Shown: one piece after another, positions 56,686 to 64,000 of the stretch
Position numbering within the stretch: the first letter of the stretch is position 1
How the letters are laid out: each line of letters opens with the position of its first letter
DNA from: Actinomycetes bacterium
GTDB lineage: Bacteria > Actinomycetota > Actinomycetes > Actinomycetales > Actinomycetaceae
Assembly: GCA_023426345.1 (NCBI GenBank)
Contig: JAFAAX010000006.1
Span: 37,888-101,887 of the forward strand
Reading direction: 5' to 3'
Length of the DNA: 64,000 bases
Translations under genes and position numbers: made by a program
The notes under the pieces: generated by a model
Databases searched by the model: none
Told to the model about the DNA's origin: nothing
What the model saw: the letters and a program-made list of their open reading frames with translations, nothing else

Positions 56686-56715
56686 GCCCCGGCGGAGCCG
56701 GGGCCGCCCTCGTCG
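56686..56715 (+). repeat. Dispersed palindrome, inner hairpin and right arm
   Basis: CCCCGGCGGAGCCGGGG then CCGCCCTCGTCGG, directly before the ATP-grasp promoter. Confidence 0.65.
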
Positions 56716-56743
56716 GCGGGAGCGGGAGGGTACCCTGTCCTCC

Positions 56744-57658
56744 ATGACGAAACCGAGGATCACGCTGGTCACGTCGGCGGAGATGCCGGCCCTGTACTCG
56801 GACGAGGAGGGGCTGCTCGACGCCCTGTCGGATCGGGGAGCGGACCCGCGGATCGCGGTGTGGAACGACTCCTCCGTCGACTGGTCCCAAGCCGGCACGT
56901 GCGTGGTGCGCTCCGTCTCCGACTACGCGCGCAACCGCGCGGCGTTCCTGCGGTGGGCGGAGTCCGTGCCGCGTCTGCTCAACCACCCCGACATCCTGCG
57001 GTGGAACTCGGACAAGCACTACATGACGGATCTGGCCGCGCGCGGCCTCCCCGTCATCCCCACGACCTGGCTGGAGCCGGACCGCCACCTGTCCAAGCAG
57101 CAGGTCCACTCGCGGTTCCCCGCGATGGGGGACTTCGTGGTCAAGCCGGCCGTCTCCTCGGGCGTGCGCGACATCGGGCGCTACACGGCCAACGACACCG
57201 AGCACCGCCAGCAGGCGATCCTCCACGCGATGAATCTGCTGGGCCAGGGGCGCTCCGTGATGGTCCAGCGCTACGTCGAGCAGATCGACGTCCACGGCGA
57301 GATCTCCATGGTGTTCTTCAACGGGCTGCCCTCCCACACGGTGGAGAAGCGCGCCGAGCTGCACCCTGCGCGCGTTACGGATCCGCGGATGCACGAGGCG
57401 GTGGTCACTGCCCAGCACGCCGACGAGGAGCAGTGGCGCTGGGGCGAGCAGATCCGCACCGTCCTCCATGCCTACGTGCGCGCCCAGATGGGCCGCGACG
57501 AGCAGTTCCTGTTCAACCGGGTGGACTTGGTGCCCGACGGGCAGGGCTCCTTCCTGGTGATGGAGGTGTCGATGGTGGACGCCGATCTCTACCTCGAGGC
57601 CACGCCGGACGCGCTGGGCAACTTCGCGGACGCCATCGCCGTGCGCGCCTTCTGGTGA
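56744..57658 (+). CDS. ATP-grasp ligase of unknown specificity
   Basis: 304 residues, RimK/DcsG-like. SVSDYARNRAAFLRWAESVP, NHPDILRWNSDKHYMTDLAA, GDFVVKPAVSSGVRDIGRY, VQRYVEQIDVHGEISMVFFN and FNRVDLVPDG-type metal-binding region. The closest described relatives I can name by style are the cycloserine-cluster DcsG and actinobacterial ATP-grasp proteins. Position after ddl suggests amino-acid or peptide ligation, but the substrate is unknown. ATG 56744 is 7 nt after TACCCT. Confidence 0.7.
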   Translation: MTKPRITLVTSAEMPALYSDEEGLLDALSDRGADPRIAVWNDSSVDWSQAGTCVVRSVSDYARNRAAFLRWAESVPRLLNHPDILRWNSDKHYMTDLAARGLPVIPTTWLEPDRHLSKQQVHSRFPAMGDFVVKPAVSSGVRDIGRYTANDTEHRQQAILHAMNLLGQGRSVMVQRYVEQIDVHGEISMVFFNGLPSHTVEKRAELHPARVTDPRMHEAVVTAQHADEEQWRWGEQIRTVLHAYVRAQMGRDEQFLFNRVDLVPDGQGSFLVMEVSMVDADLYLEATPDALGNFADAIAVRAFW

Positions 57659-57671
57659 GGCGGGGTAGCGC

Positions 57672-58022
57672 GTGCCCGTGGAGATGAGCCGGGAGGATTT
57701 CGAGGCGCTCGTCGAGGACGCCCTGGACGAGATCCCCGACGAGTTCTGGGACCAGGTCGAGAACCTCGTGGTCCTGGTCGAGGACGATCCGCCCGAGGAT
57801 GATCCCGATCTGCTGGGTCTCTACGACGGGGTGCCTGTCACCGCGCGCGACGACTACGCCGGCGTCCTGCCGGACCGGGTCTTCCTCTATCGCAATCCGA
57901 CGCTGCGGATCTGCGCCACCCGCGAGGAGGTCGCCGAGCAGGTCCGCATCACCGCCGTCCATGAGATCGGGCACTACTTCGGCATCGAGGACGCGGAGCT
58001 GGACGAGCTGGGGTGGGGGTGA
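57672..58022 (+). CDS. Small zincin-like metallopeptidase (DUF1025 family)
   Basis: 116 residues, acidic. VHEIGHYFGIEDAELDELGW carries the HExxH-type HEIGHYFGIED zinc motif near the C-terminus. Family members are conserved next to tRNA or cell-wall genes but have no proven substrate. Start GTG 57672; ATG 57684 is an alternative 4 codons on. It lies 13 bp after the ATP-grasp gene. Confidence 0.8.
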   Translation: MPVEMSREDFEALVEDALDEIPDEFWDQVENLVVLVEDDPPEDDPDLLGLYDGVPVTARDDYAGVLPDRVFLYRNPTLRICATREEVAEQVRITAVHEIGHYFGIEDAELDELGWG

Positions 58023-58084
58023 GGTCGGCGGCGCGGGTGTCCGGCTCGGGCGGAGCCGCGGGGGAGCGGCGGGGTGGGCCACGC

Positions 58085-58120
58085 GGGTCGCCCTCGTCGA
58101 TCATGGACGAGGGCGGCGCC
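58085..58120. repeat. Dispersed palindromic element, compact perfect copy
   Basis: GTCGCCCTCGTC, 7-nt loop GATCATG, GACGAGGGCGGC: near-perfect 12-bp arms. Located between the metallopeptidase gene and tRNA-His. Confidence 0.8.
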
Positions 58121-58278
58121 CTGCGGGCGCGGCAGCCGGTGGGCGCGAGCGGGGATCTACGAGGGCGGCGCGGGGCGTGTCGGATGCCACCGGCTCGAGG
58201 CGCCGCCGCGATTTCCCGGCGGGGGCGCTGACCTGCTACCATCGTGATCCGTTGCCCGCCCCTGCGGCGGCGGCGATG

Positions 58279-58351
58279 GTGGCTGTAGTTCAGCTGGTAG
58301 AGCACCTGGTTGTGGTCCAGGATGTCGCGGGTTCGAATCCCGTCAGCCACC
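58279..58351 (+). tRNA. tRNA-His (anticodon GTG)
   Basis: Acceptor GTGGCTG/CAGCCAC, extra G at 58278 as expected for tRNA-His, anticodon loop TTGTGGT (GTG), T arm CGGG TTCGAAT CCCG. Discriminator C58351 followed by encoded CCA (58352-58354). It is the integration site of the element that follows. Confidence 0.95.
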
Positions 58352-60065
58352 CCAGATGGGTCAGGTTTGAACTTTCGACCAAGGGACCACCCTTGGTCGG
58401 GGTTGAAATCTGGCCCTTTTTGCATGCCCCGGTAGCTTCGGCGTGGGCTTCTGCTTGGGCGCGGGCTTGCTCGGCCCAGGTGAGGGCGTCGGCCTGGAGG
58501 TCGGTGTTGGACAGTCCGTCGAATGGGGTGCGGTAGCCGACGTGGATGTCGTTGTCCTCGTCGACGTAGATGGCTGTGAACAGGGCCTGGTTGCACAGGC
58601 GCCGGTTGGCATCGTCGGCGTTGGCGTAGATGTCCGCCATGTTGGACATCAACACGAGCGAGTCGTCGAGGTTCGCCCGAGCTTCGGCGTACTCCCCGTT
58701 GTGGGCCTGGATGCGGAACTCGATGGTTTCCAGAGAGGCGTTGATGCGGTCCTGTTCCCGTTTGAGCAGGTCCAGGGGGATGGCGCCCGCGTAGTGGGCT
58801 TGGAGGAGCTTGGTCTGCTCGCCTTCCAGTTCGGTGCGGCGGGTGGCGAGTTCGGCCAGCTCGGCGGCACCTTCGCTCATCATCTGGTCGAACTTGGCGT
58901 GGATCATCTCTGAGAGCGCCTGCCGGGTTTCGGACGGGATCTGCACGTGGGTGTAGAAGCGTTCGATGAGTTGCTCGACGTCTTCGATGAGCATGGCCTG
59001 GCGGGTGCAGTTGTTGCGTCCGGCGTGGCGGGAGGAGCACACGAAGTAGGGGTAGATGGTGCCCTGACTGGACTTCGCATTGCAGACGATGAGCCTGGAG
59101 CCGCACTGTCCGCAGAAGACACTGCCCTTGAGGTAGTGGTCGTGAATCTGGGTCGCATCGGCCGCGGACTTGTGGGTACCCAGCACGATCTGGACCTGCT
59201 CCCAGACCTCGACTGGAACGATCGGATCGTGGGCTCCGCGGTAGGTGACGCCCTGGTACACGATGGCTCCCTTATAGTACGGATTCGTGAGCATCCGATG
59301 CACTGTGGACTTCGCGATCGGCTTCGACGGACGCCGCGGCGTCGGCGACGTCGTCAGCCCGCGGGCGACCAATTCCTGGTGGAGCTGGCTGGTGGTCCAG
59401 TCCCCCGAGGCGAAGACCTGGAAGGCCCAACGCACCAGCCCCGCGCGCTCCTCATCGACCTCGACGGTGCGGATCTCGCGGCCCATGTCGTCACGGATGC
59501 CGACGTTGCGGTACCCGATCGGCGCCTTCGTGACCGTGCCACCCTGGGCGGCCTTCTGGGACAGGCCCTTGACAACTTCGGTAGCGAGGTTGCGGGAGTA
59601 GAACTCGGCGATCGAGGACATGATGCCGTGCAGAAGCATGCCCGAAGGGGTCTCATCAATGTTCTCCGTGGCGGAGACCAGAGTGACGCCTGCGTCCTTC
59701 AAGGCCAGGTGGATGGTGACGTCGTCAGCCCTGTTGCGGGCCAGGCGGTCGACCTTGTGGACGATGCAGTAGTTCGTCTTGTGGGTGGCGACGTACTTGA
59801 TCATCCGCATGAGTTCGGGCCGGTCGGCCTTGCGAGCGGACTCGCCCGCGTCGACGAACTCCTCCACGATGGTGGCGCCCAGCTGATCGGCCTTGCGCTG
59901 ATTGGCCTCACGCTGGGCGGGGATCGAGAATCCCTCCACGTTGCCGCCCTTCTCTGCCTGCTCCTTGGTGGAGACACGCAGGTAGGACACGGCGATGGCG
60001 CCCGCGAATGGGGTCGGGGCGACAAGACTGTCGATGGCTGCTTCGTCAGCGTGCTCGGATGTCAT
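58290..60065 (-). CDS. Large serine recombinase/integrase
   Basis: 591 residues. N-terminal resolvase domain: AVSYLRVSTKEQAEKG (catalytic Ser), VHKVDRLARNRADDV, SSIAEFYSRNLATEVVKG. Recombinase domain about 190-300 (KSTVHRMLTNPYYKGAIVYQ), zinc ribbon VFCGQCGSRLIVCN...CTRQ, and a coiled-coil. The last 30 codons read through the hairpin and antisense to tRNA-His (58290-58354), so the C-terminus depends on where the element sits. Its ATG overlaps a short upstream frame. Catalyses integration and excision. Confidence 0.9.
   Translation of the reverse strand: MTSEHADEAAIDSLVAPTPFAGAIAVSYLRVSTKEQAEKGGNVEGFSIPAQREANQRKADQLGATIVEEFVDAGESARKADRPELMRMIKYVATHKTNYCIVHKVDRLARNRADDVTIHLALKDAGVTLVSATENIDETPSGMLLHGIMSSIAEFYSRNLATEVVKGLSQKAAQGGTVTKAPIGYRNVGIRDDMGREIRTVEVDEERAGLVRWAFQVFASGDWTTSQLHQELVARGLTTSPTPRRPSKPIAKSTVHRMLTNPYYKGAIVYQGVTYRGAHDPIVPVEVWEQVQIVLGTHKSAADATQIHDHYLKGSVFCGQCGSRLIVCNAKSSQGTIYPYFVCSSRHAGRNNCTRQAMLIEDVEQLIERFYTHVQIPSETRQALSEMIHAKFDQMMSEGAAELAELATRRTELEGEQTKLLQAHYAGAIPLDLLKREQDRINASLETIEFRIQAHNGEYAEARANLDDSLVLMSNMADIYANADDANRRLCNQALFTAIYVDEDNDIHVGYRTPFDGLSNTDLQADALTWAEQARAQAEAHAEATGACKKGQISTPTKGGPLVESSNLTHLGWLTGFEPATSWTTTRCSTS
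58358..58421 (+). terminator. Nested hairpin with T5 run at the element's left end
   Basis: Inner stem GACCAAGGG/CCCTTGGTC (58377-58398), an outer imperfect stem GGGTCAGGTTTGAAC/GGTTGAAATCTGGCCC and TTTTT at 58417-58421. Could terminate tRNA-His transcription or be part of the attachment site. Confidence 0.5.
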
Positions 60066-60242
60066 GGCTCTTCTCCGCTACTACTGGTCCCGTGATCCGA
60101 CGCGGCCTGTTTCGCGGTGGGTGTTGATCGTGAGAAGAGCCCGAAGGCTGTAGGACTAGGCCAAGTTGGCCACGTTTGCGTTGCCTCGCTTGCACGAGGC
60201 GCTAGGACCACAACACCCGCCACCGCGGCGGATGCCCCTATT
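60066..60242. other. Leader region of the recombinase
   Basis: 177 bp without a convincing gene. A 68-codon frame (60062-60268, minus) overlaps the recombinase start by ATGA but is low-complexity and overlaps the next gene; I do not call it. Confidence 0.4.
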
Positions 60243-60461
60243 CTACGGCGTTGGCCGGGTCTGCGCACTGGCCAGTTCGGTGCGAAGTACCGTGTGGCTC
60301 GGCGAGCTTGGGGCGGGCTGCCGGAGGGACATTCGGATCAGCAACTCGCAGAGCTTGTCCAGATCGGGCGGATCGTTGAACTCCGCACGGATGCTGAGGT
60401 CACGCTCTTCCTGGGGTCGCTGCCCCGTCTTCCTCGCGTACCGGCGTCCCATGACGCTCAC
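60243..60461 (-). CDS. Hypothetical element protein
   Basis: 72 residues (MSVMGRRYARKTGQRPQEER at the start), basic N-terminus, no recognised domain. GTG 60461 overlaps the preceding stop (GTGA), so it is translated with the upstream gene. Confidence 0.5.
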   Translation of the reverse strand: MSVMGRRYARKTGQRPQEERDLSIRAEFNDPPDLDKLCELLIRMSLRQPAPSSPSHTVLRTELASAQTRPTP

Positions 60462-61036
60462 GCCTCGCTGGCGTCGGTATCGAGTGAGGCGTAGAACGCG
60501 TCTTCAGCATTCTGTCGTGCCTCAACCTGGTCGAGAACGTACTGAACGAAGTCCGCATCTCGATCAGTAATCACGGTCTCCTCGGCGTGTGCGGCAGACG
60601 CTTCGCCGGGCCAGGTCGTTTGCCGGGTCGGTCGGTCGCGGTCGAGGCGGGTGCCGGACGCGGTCACCCAGTCACGCAGCCTCTGGCGGGCGTCGGCAAA
60701 GTCGCGATGCCAGCCGAGCGGCGCGGAGCCGTTCTGGTCAGGGTCGTAGGCGCACAGCCAGTGCAGGTGGAGGGCGGAAAGTTCCCAGAGCAGTTCGGGG
60801 TGGTGGTGCCAGTAGGGCGGGACGACGGAGGCCGGGAGACCATAGGTGCGGCGTAGCCAGTCGACCCACCGGTTGAGTTCCAGCAGTTCCTGCTCCAGAT
60901 CGTTGGCGGTCAACAGATTCCAGTTGATCGGATGCGGAGGTTCAGGGATGTCGACGTTCGGGATGGCGCCGTCATCGAGTGGTCCGTCGTCGGGTAGTTG
61001 GTTGCGCAGATCGTCGTTCATCGCTCGCTGCCTCAC
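60458..61036 (-). CDS. Conserved hypothetical ICE protein (DUF4913-like)
   Basis: 192 residues. Trp-rich middle (RWVDWLRRTYGLPASVVPPY, ELLWELSALHLHWLCAY, GWHRDFADARQRLRDWV) recurs in actinobacterial conjugative elements next to transfer genes. Function unknown. Start GTG 61036 overlaps the SSB stop (GTGA); ATG 61021 is an alternative. Confidence 0.65.
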   Translation of the reverse strand: MRQRAMNDDLRNQLPDDGPLDDGAIPNVDIPEPPHPINWNLLTANDLEQELLELNRWVDWLRRTYGLPASVVPPYWHHHPELLWELSALHLHWLCAYDPDQNGSAPLGWHRDFADARQRLRDWVTASGTRLDRDRPTRQTTWPGEASAAHAEETVITDRDADFVQYVLDQVEARQNAEDAFYASLDTDASEA

Positions 61037-61473
61037 ATTCCCATTGCGGGTGCGGCCGATGAGACGGTCCGCTGCTGCGGCTCAAAGGCGGTGGCGTCGC
61101 GAGTCGGGCGGGACCGCTGGCTACGGTCGACTTCGTAGCGAGTGCGTGCCAGGTCATGGCCGATCCGGGTGGCGATGAACTCTTCGCCCTCACGGACCTG
61201 GCCGTTGCGCTCATAGGAGTATTCCCGTACGCGACCGTCAGCGATGATGTTGTCGCCCTTCTCCAGGCGCTCAGCTCCCTGCTCGGCAGCTCCGCGGAAG
61301 GCGATGAGGTCGTGGAAGGTGGTCTCCAGCTGGGTGTAGCTGTTGTCGTCCTCCCTGCGGTAGTGCTCGATGCCGAGCTTGAGGTACAGGCGAGCATCGC
61401 CCCGCTCGGTGTGAGTGAGCTGCGGGTCGGACGCAACAAAGCCGGACACGGACTGATGGGTGCGGATAGCCAT
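61033..61473 (-). CDS. Single-stranded DNA-binding protein, element-encoded
   Basis: 146 residues, OB-fold. HQSVSGFVASDPQLTHTERG, RLYLKLGIEHYRRED, FHDLIAFRGAAEQGAERLEK, GDNIIADGRVREYSYERNGQ follow the SSB/PriB pattern. Likely protects single-stranded DNA during conjugative transfer or replication. ATG 61473 has CAGGAGGTGG upstream, preferred over an earlier in-frame start. Confidence 0.82.
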   Translation of the reverse strand: MAIRTHQSVSGFVASDPQLTHTERGDARLYLKLGIEHYRREDDNSYTQLETTFHDLIAFRGAAEQGAERLEKGDNIIADGRVREYSYERNGQVREGEEFIATRIGHDLARTRYEVDRSQRSRPTRDATAFEPQQRTVSSAAPAMGM

Positions 61474-61555
61474 GACGGCCACCTCCTGGAGTCGGGCGGT
61501 CACCCGGTGGTGGCCGCTGTGCCAGGCAGGTGCACGCGGCTTCCCAGCGTTCGTC

Positions 61556-61600
61556 TACTCGGGACTTGGCTACTCGGGACTTGGCTACTCGGCGCTGGGC
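61556..61600 (+). repeat. 15-bp tandem repeat at the 3' end of the coupling-protein gene
   Basis: TACTCGGGACTTGGC twice and a diverged third copy TACTCGGCGCTGGGC; the third overlaps the last codons and the TAG stop of the VirD4-like gene. Confidence 0.65.
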
Positions 61601-63366
61601 GGTCGTTGCAGGAGGGCTTCGATGCTCGCGCGGTCACGCGTGAGCTGCGTGGCGTCGTCGCGTTTCGGCCAGGGTTGCAGGTCGGTGATGATCGGCGGGG
61701 TGGAGCGGAGGAGGATGACGCCGGTGCCGAATGGGAGGGTGCGGATGCGGTCGGGCGGCAAGATCGGCACCCTGCGCACGGAGCGCTGGTTTGAGCGGGT
61801 GCCGTGGTCGCCGAGAGTGATGGAATCGGTGTACTCGTCACGTTCGCCGATGAGGGTGGCGAGGTCTTGGAGGTCGCGACTGTTGGACGCGCCGCCGAGG
61901 ATGATCTTGACGATGCTGGCGTCCCAGATGGCCCCGGCCTGGTTCTCACTCCACTTGTCCCGGGCCTGTGCGAGGGACTGGAGAACGGGCATGGTCGTGA
62001 TCCCGGTGCCTCCACCTTCCGCCATCAGGGTCGGGAGCGATGGGAGCGGTGCGAGGTTGCCGATCTCGTCCAGGGCGAGCAGGAGTGGTGGGTCGAGCCG
62101 TGCGCCCGGGCTACGGGCTGCCATACGCCTCGCGGTTTCGACAAGGTCTTCCACGAACGCGGCAACGAGGGCGGCACTGTTGCCTGCCCCGGCGTCGGTG
62201 GCGAGCAGGTAGAGGGTGCCTTTGTCGCGGATGAAGGCTTCGGGATCGAACTGCTCCCCGGGCCCGGGACTGACAGCGTCGAGGACGCGCGGGTCGGCCA
62301 GGGCCACCAGGGCGAGGGAGACTCCTTGCCAGATGGAGTCGCGGGTGCGGGGGTCGGCGTCGATCATGGCTTCCAGGGATTCAGCCCAGCCTGTCGCTGA
62401 GTGGGGCGAACCGGTGAGGATGGCGACGGCGTCTGCCGCGGCGGAGGGGTCGAGGGTCCAGCGGAACAGTTCGGCGGGTGTGCGGTGATCCAATGCTGCC
62501 GCGTGCAGGAGGGCTTGAAGGGCGACACGTGTCTTGCCTTCCCAGAAGCCGCCTCCGTCGACCCCACCGTCGGCGAGGCCGGTCGCGGCGGCCAGCCCGG
62601 TGGCGCGGATCATGGCGGTGAGTGGGTCGTCGCAGCCGCGGATGGGTGACCAACGCAGCCCGGCGGGAACGCCCTCAGCCAAGTGCTGGGGGTCGAAAAC
62701 GGCGACTGGCCCGACCTTCTGCCGGGCCTTGAGCGTGGCGGTGAGATTGTCGGGCCGGGTACTGGTGGTGACCACGGCACCGGGTGCGTCGAGGATCGCG
62801 GGGATGACGATGTGCAGGCCCTTGCCGGAGCGAGGCGGGCCGATCAGGAGGATGGAGTCTTCAACGCTGGCCCACACCTGTTTGCCCTTCGACTGCCCGA
62901 GCAGGAACCCCACGTCGTGAGGTTCTGGCGTATCGAGGGATGGGCGGAGGGTACCGGCTCGGCGGACCAGTGCCTTCGCGGAGGCAGCTGTGGCCACTTC
63001 GTGACCGGTGGCCGTCCCCGCCAACCGGTGCGGGTCTACATCGACCGCCCGCGAGTGACGTCGCCACCTGATCCACGCCCAGGCTCCTGCGGCTGCGAGG
63101 AGACCGAGCATGAGTGTCAGGGTGATCCAGTAGGCGACGGGGTTGAGCCCGTCGGCTCTGAGCGCGCCCGCGGGATCGCCAGGGTTGAACAAGACAGCCA
63201 GGCCACCGGCGACTCCTGCCTGTGGCTGCTCGGCGCCGGTCACCAACGCAGCGACACTGCCTGCGCCGCGGATGGCGAGGATGAGGCCGAAGAGGGCGGC
63301 GAGCCCGACCATGAGGATGTTCGTCAGCTCGTCACCCATCGAGCCGGACTGGCGCTGCGTGCTCAT
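61585..63366 (-). CDS. VirD4/TraG-like conjugative coupling ATPase
   Basis: 593 residues. Two N-terminal membrane segments (about 12-35 and 78-100), then Walker A GPPRSGKGLHIVIPA near residue 172, PPLLLALDEIGNLAPLPSLP (Walker B, D-E), and GTGITTMPVLQSLAQARDKW. Couples relaxosome DNA to a type IV secretion channel. ATG 63366 overlaps the preceding stop (ATGA). Confidence 0.9.
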   Translation of the reverse strand: MSTQRQSGSMGDELTNILMVGLAALFGLILAIRGAGSVAALVTGAEQPQAGVAGGLAVLFNPGDPAGALRADGLNPVAYWITLTLMLGLLAAAGAWAWIRWRRHSRAVDVDPHRLAGTATGHEVATAASAKALVRRAGTLRPSLDTPEPHDVGFLLGQSKGKQVWASVEDSILLIGPPRSGKGLHIVIPAILDAPGAVVTTSTRPDNLTATLKARQKVGPVAVFDPQHLAEGVPAGLRWSPIRGCDDPLTAMIRATGLAAATGLADGGVDGGGFWEGKTRVALQALLHAAALDHRTPAELFRWTLDPSAAADAVAILTGSPHSATGWAESLEAMIDADPRTRDSIWQGVSLALVALADPRVLDAVSPGPGEQFDPEAFIRDKGTLYLLATDAGAGNSAALVAAFVEDLVETARRMAARSPGARLDPPLLLALDEIGNLAPLPSLPTLMAEGGGTGITTMPVLQSLAQARDKWSENQAGAIWDASIVKIILGGASNSRDLQDLATLIGERDEYTDSITLGDHGTRSNQRSVRRVPILPPDRIRTLPFGTGVILLRSTPPIITDLQPWPKRDDATQLTRDRASIEALLQRPPSAE

Positions 63367-63884
63367 GGCACCCGCCGGGTAACGACCCGCGCCGAGGTGG
63401 CCCCGACCAACAGGACGTCGGCACCGCCCGTGGGCAGCTCCCCGAGGTTTAGTGTCACGCGGACGGTTCCGGCCGCGGTCGCTTCTGCGGTGCTCCGGAC
63501 GAGGGCCACGGTGACGTCTTCGCCCGGTTGGAACCCGGCCCCGATCACGTCGATGGTTTCTGGCGCGTGGCGGTGCCGGGCCCGACGCGGCGCAGGCGAC
63601 TGAGCAGCTGGTTCAGTGCGCGGTGTGCGGGCGGCATGAATGATGTCGGTGAAGGTGCTGCCGTCGGACTCGTGGATCTCGACGCGGATGGTCCGTGTGC
63701 GGTCCGCGGTGAGGACGTCGAGAAGTTCCCCGAACCGGTCTTTCGTCCACGGTGCCGTCGGCGAGGGCGGCGGATACTCGGTGCCGTCCAAACTGACGGT
63801 AAGGACGCCATAGGGATCGGCCGTGATGGTGGCCAGCGGCAGGCTGACTGGCGTCTCGTCGGGGTCCGCTGAGCCCTGATCCAC
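63363..63884 (-). CDS. Hypothetical element protein
   Basis: 173 residues, acidic N-terminus and an A/R/P-rich centre, with no recognised motif. GTG 63884. Coupled to the VirD4-like gene by a 4-bp overlap, so perhaps part of transfer. Confidence 0.55.
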   Translation of the reverse strand: MDQGSADPDETPVSLPLATITADPYGVLTVSLDGTEYPPPSPTAPWTKDRFGELLDVLTADRTRTIRVEIHESDGSTFTDIIHAARTPRTEPAAQSPAPRRARHRHAPETIDVIGAGFQPGEDVTVALVRSTAEATAAGTVRVTLNLGELPTGGADVLLVGATSARVVTRRVP

Positions 63885-64000
63885 CGTTTAGGGGGTGGGT
63901 TGTGGGGGGGTGAAAAAGGGAGGATGCCCCTTCTGATCTGGGATAATGGGTGTCGCCAGACAAACCATTTCACCAAGTCGAGGGGGCATCGCTCAGGTGC
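63885..64000 (+). other. Right-edge region, possible IS end and promoter
   Basis: Contains G7 near 63904-63910, inverted GATGCCCC (63923-63930) and GGGGCATC (63983-63990), and GATAAT (63942-63947). The inverted pair around a promoter-like box resembles the upstream region of an insertion sequence transposase reading right, but no coding sequence is visible before the edge. Confidence 0.25.

Larger units (their letters stand above)
58352..64000. mobile_element. Integrative conjugative element at tRNA-His, left part
   Basis: Begins at the 3' end of tRNA-His and runs off the window. All genes are on the minus strand and read toward the tRNA: unknown-VirD4/TraG-SSB-unknown-unknown-large serine recombinase, chained by 4-bp overlaps. 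GC is visibly lower than the flanking chromosome. The right junction and any relaxase are outside the window. Confidence 0.75.

Noticed and set aside
58013..58231. Small plus-strand frame before tRNA-His
   Set aside because: Made of the dispersed palindrome and GC-rich spacer; no coding character.
60062..60268. 68-codon minus-strand frame coupled to the recombinase
   Set aside because: Low-complexity, overlaps both neighbours, no start signal better than chance.

Overview
This is about 64 kb of chromosome from a high-GC actinobacterium. Base composition is very GC-rich. The gene types (DUF3516 helicase, IclR regulator divergent from leuCD, gltX followed by tRNA-Gln/Glu, DtxR/IdeR-type iron boxes) and many start codons 6-8 nt after a TANNNT box point to Actinomycetales, plausibly an Actinomyces/Schaalia-like member of the Actinomycetaceae. 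That genus-level placement is inference; nothing here fixes the species.

Layout. 1-4.4 kb: 3' part of leuB, a leaderless AbrB/PIN toxin-antitoxin pair, ilvE and manA. 4.5-12.5 kb: a 1682-residue pyruvate:ferredoxin/flavodoxin oxidoreductase fusion, followed 25 bp later by a 960-residue GltD/Nfn-like flavoprotein fusion, probably one electron-transfer unit. 12.6-18.4 kb: a nuclease-fold hypothetical gene in an AT-richer patch, a MetE-C-like methyltransferase, an APC permease and a GT2 glycosyltransferase. 18.6-28.4 kb: ilvD, cimA, a fused lipoate ligase, yggS, a YccF membrane protein, a YbaK deacylase, and CapA. 27.1-33.7 kb: a minus-strand ferric-siderophore uptake operon (binding lipoprotein, two permeases, ATPase, siderophore-interacting reductase, Fes-like esterase) with DtxR boxes; the reductase gene is frameshifted. 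33.9-43.7 kb: DUF3516 helicase, FAH-family hydrolase, a purine transporter/phosphorylase pair, a MalY-type aminotransferase, gltX and three tRNAs. 43.8-58.4 kb: radical SAM/SPASM protein, GT4, IclR regulator, leuCD, then a cell-envelope run (murA, lipid-kinase-like gene, plsC, lipoprotein, gpsA, ddl, ATP-grasp, metallopeptidase) ending at tRNA-His. 58.35-64 kb: left part of an integrative conjugative element at tRNA-His (large serine recombinase, SSB, VirD4/TraG-like coupling protein, cargo of unknown function), cut by the window end.

Branched-chain amino acid synthesis recurs (leuB, leuC, leuD, ilvD, ilvE, cimA); CimA implies a threonine-independent route to 2-oxobutyrate from pyruvate, and pyruvate is also the likely substrate of the oxidoreductase fusion.

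The most unusual content is between genes. Three repeat families recur: (1) a palindromic element with arms around CCATTGACGAGGGCG that supplies the stop codons of several unrelated genes and also lies inside protein linkers; (2) 22-bp tandem arrays in exact register at six loci, at five of them just downstream of a gene and always in the same orientation relative to it; (3) a long imperfect palindrome present in two copies, both between convergent genes, one carrying an expanded 19-bp tandem array.
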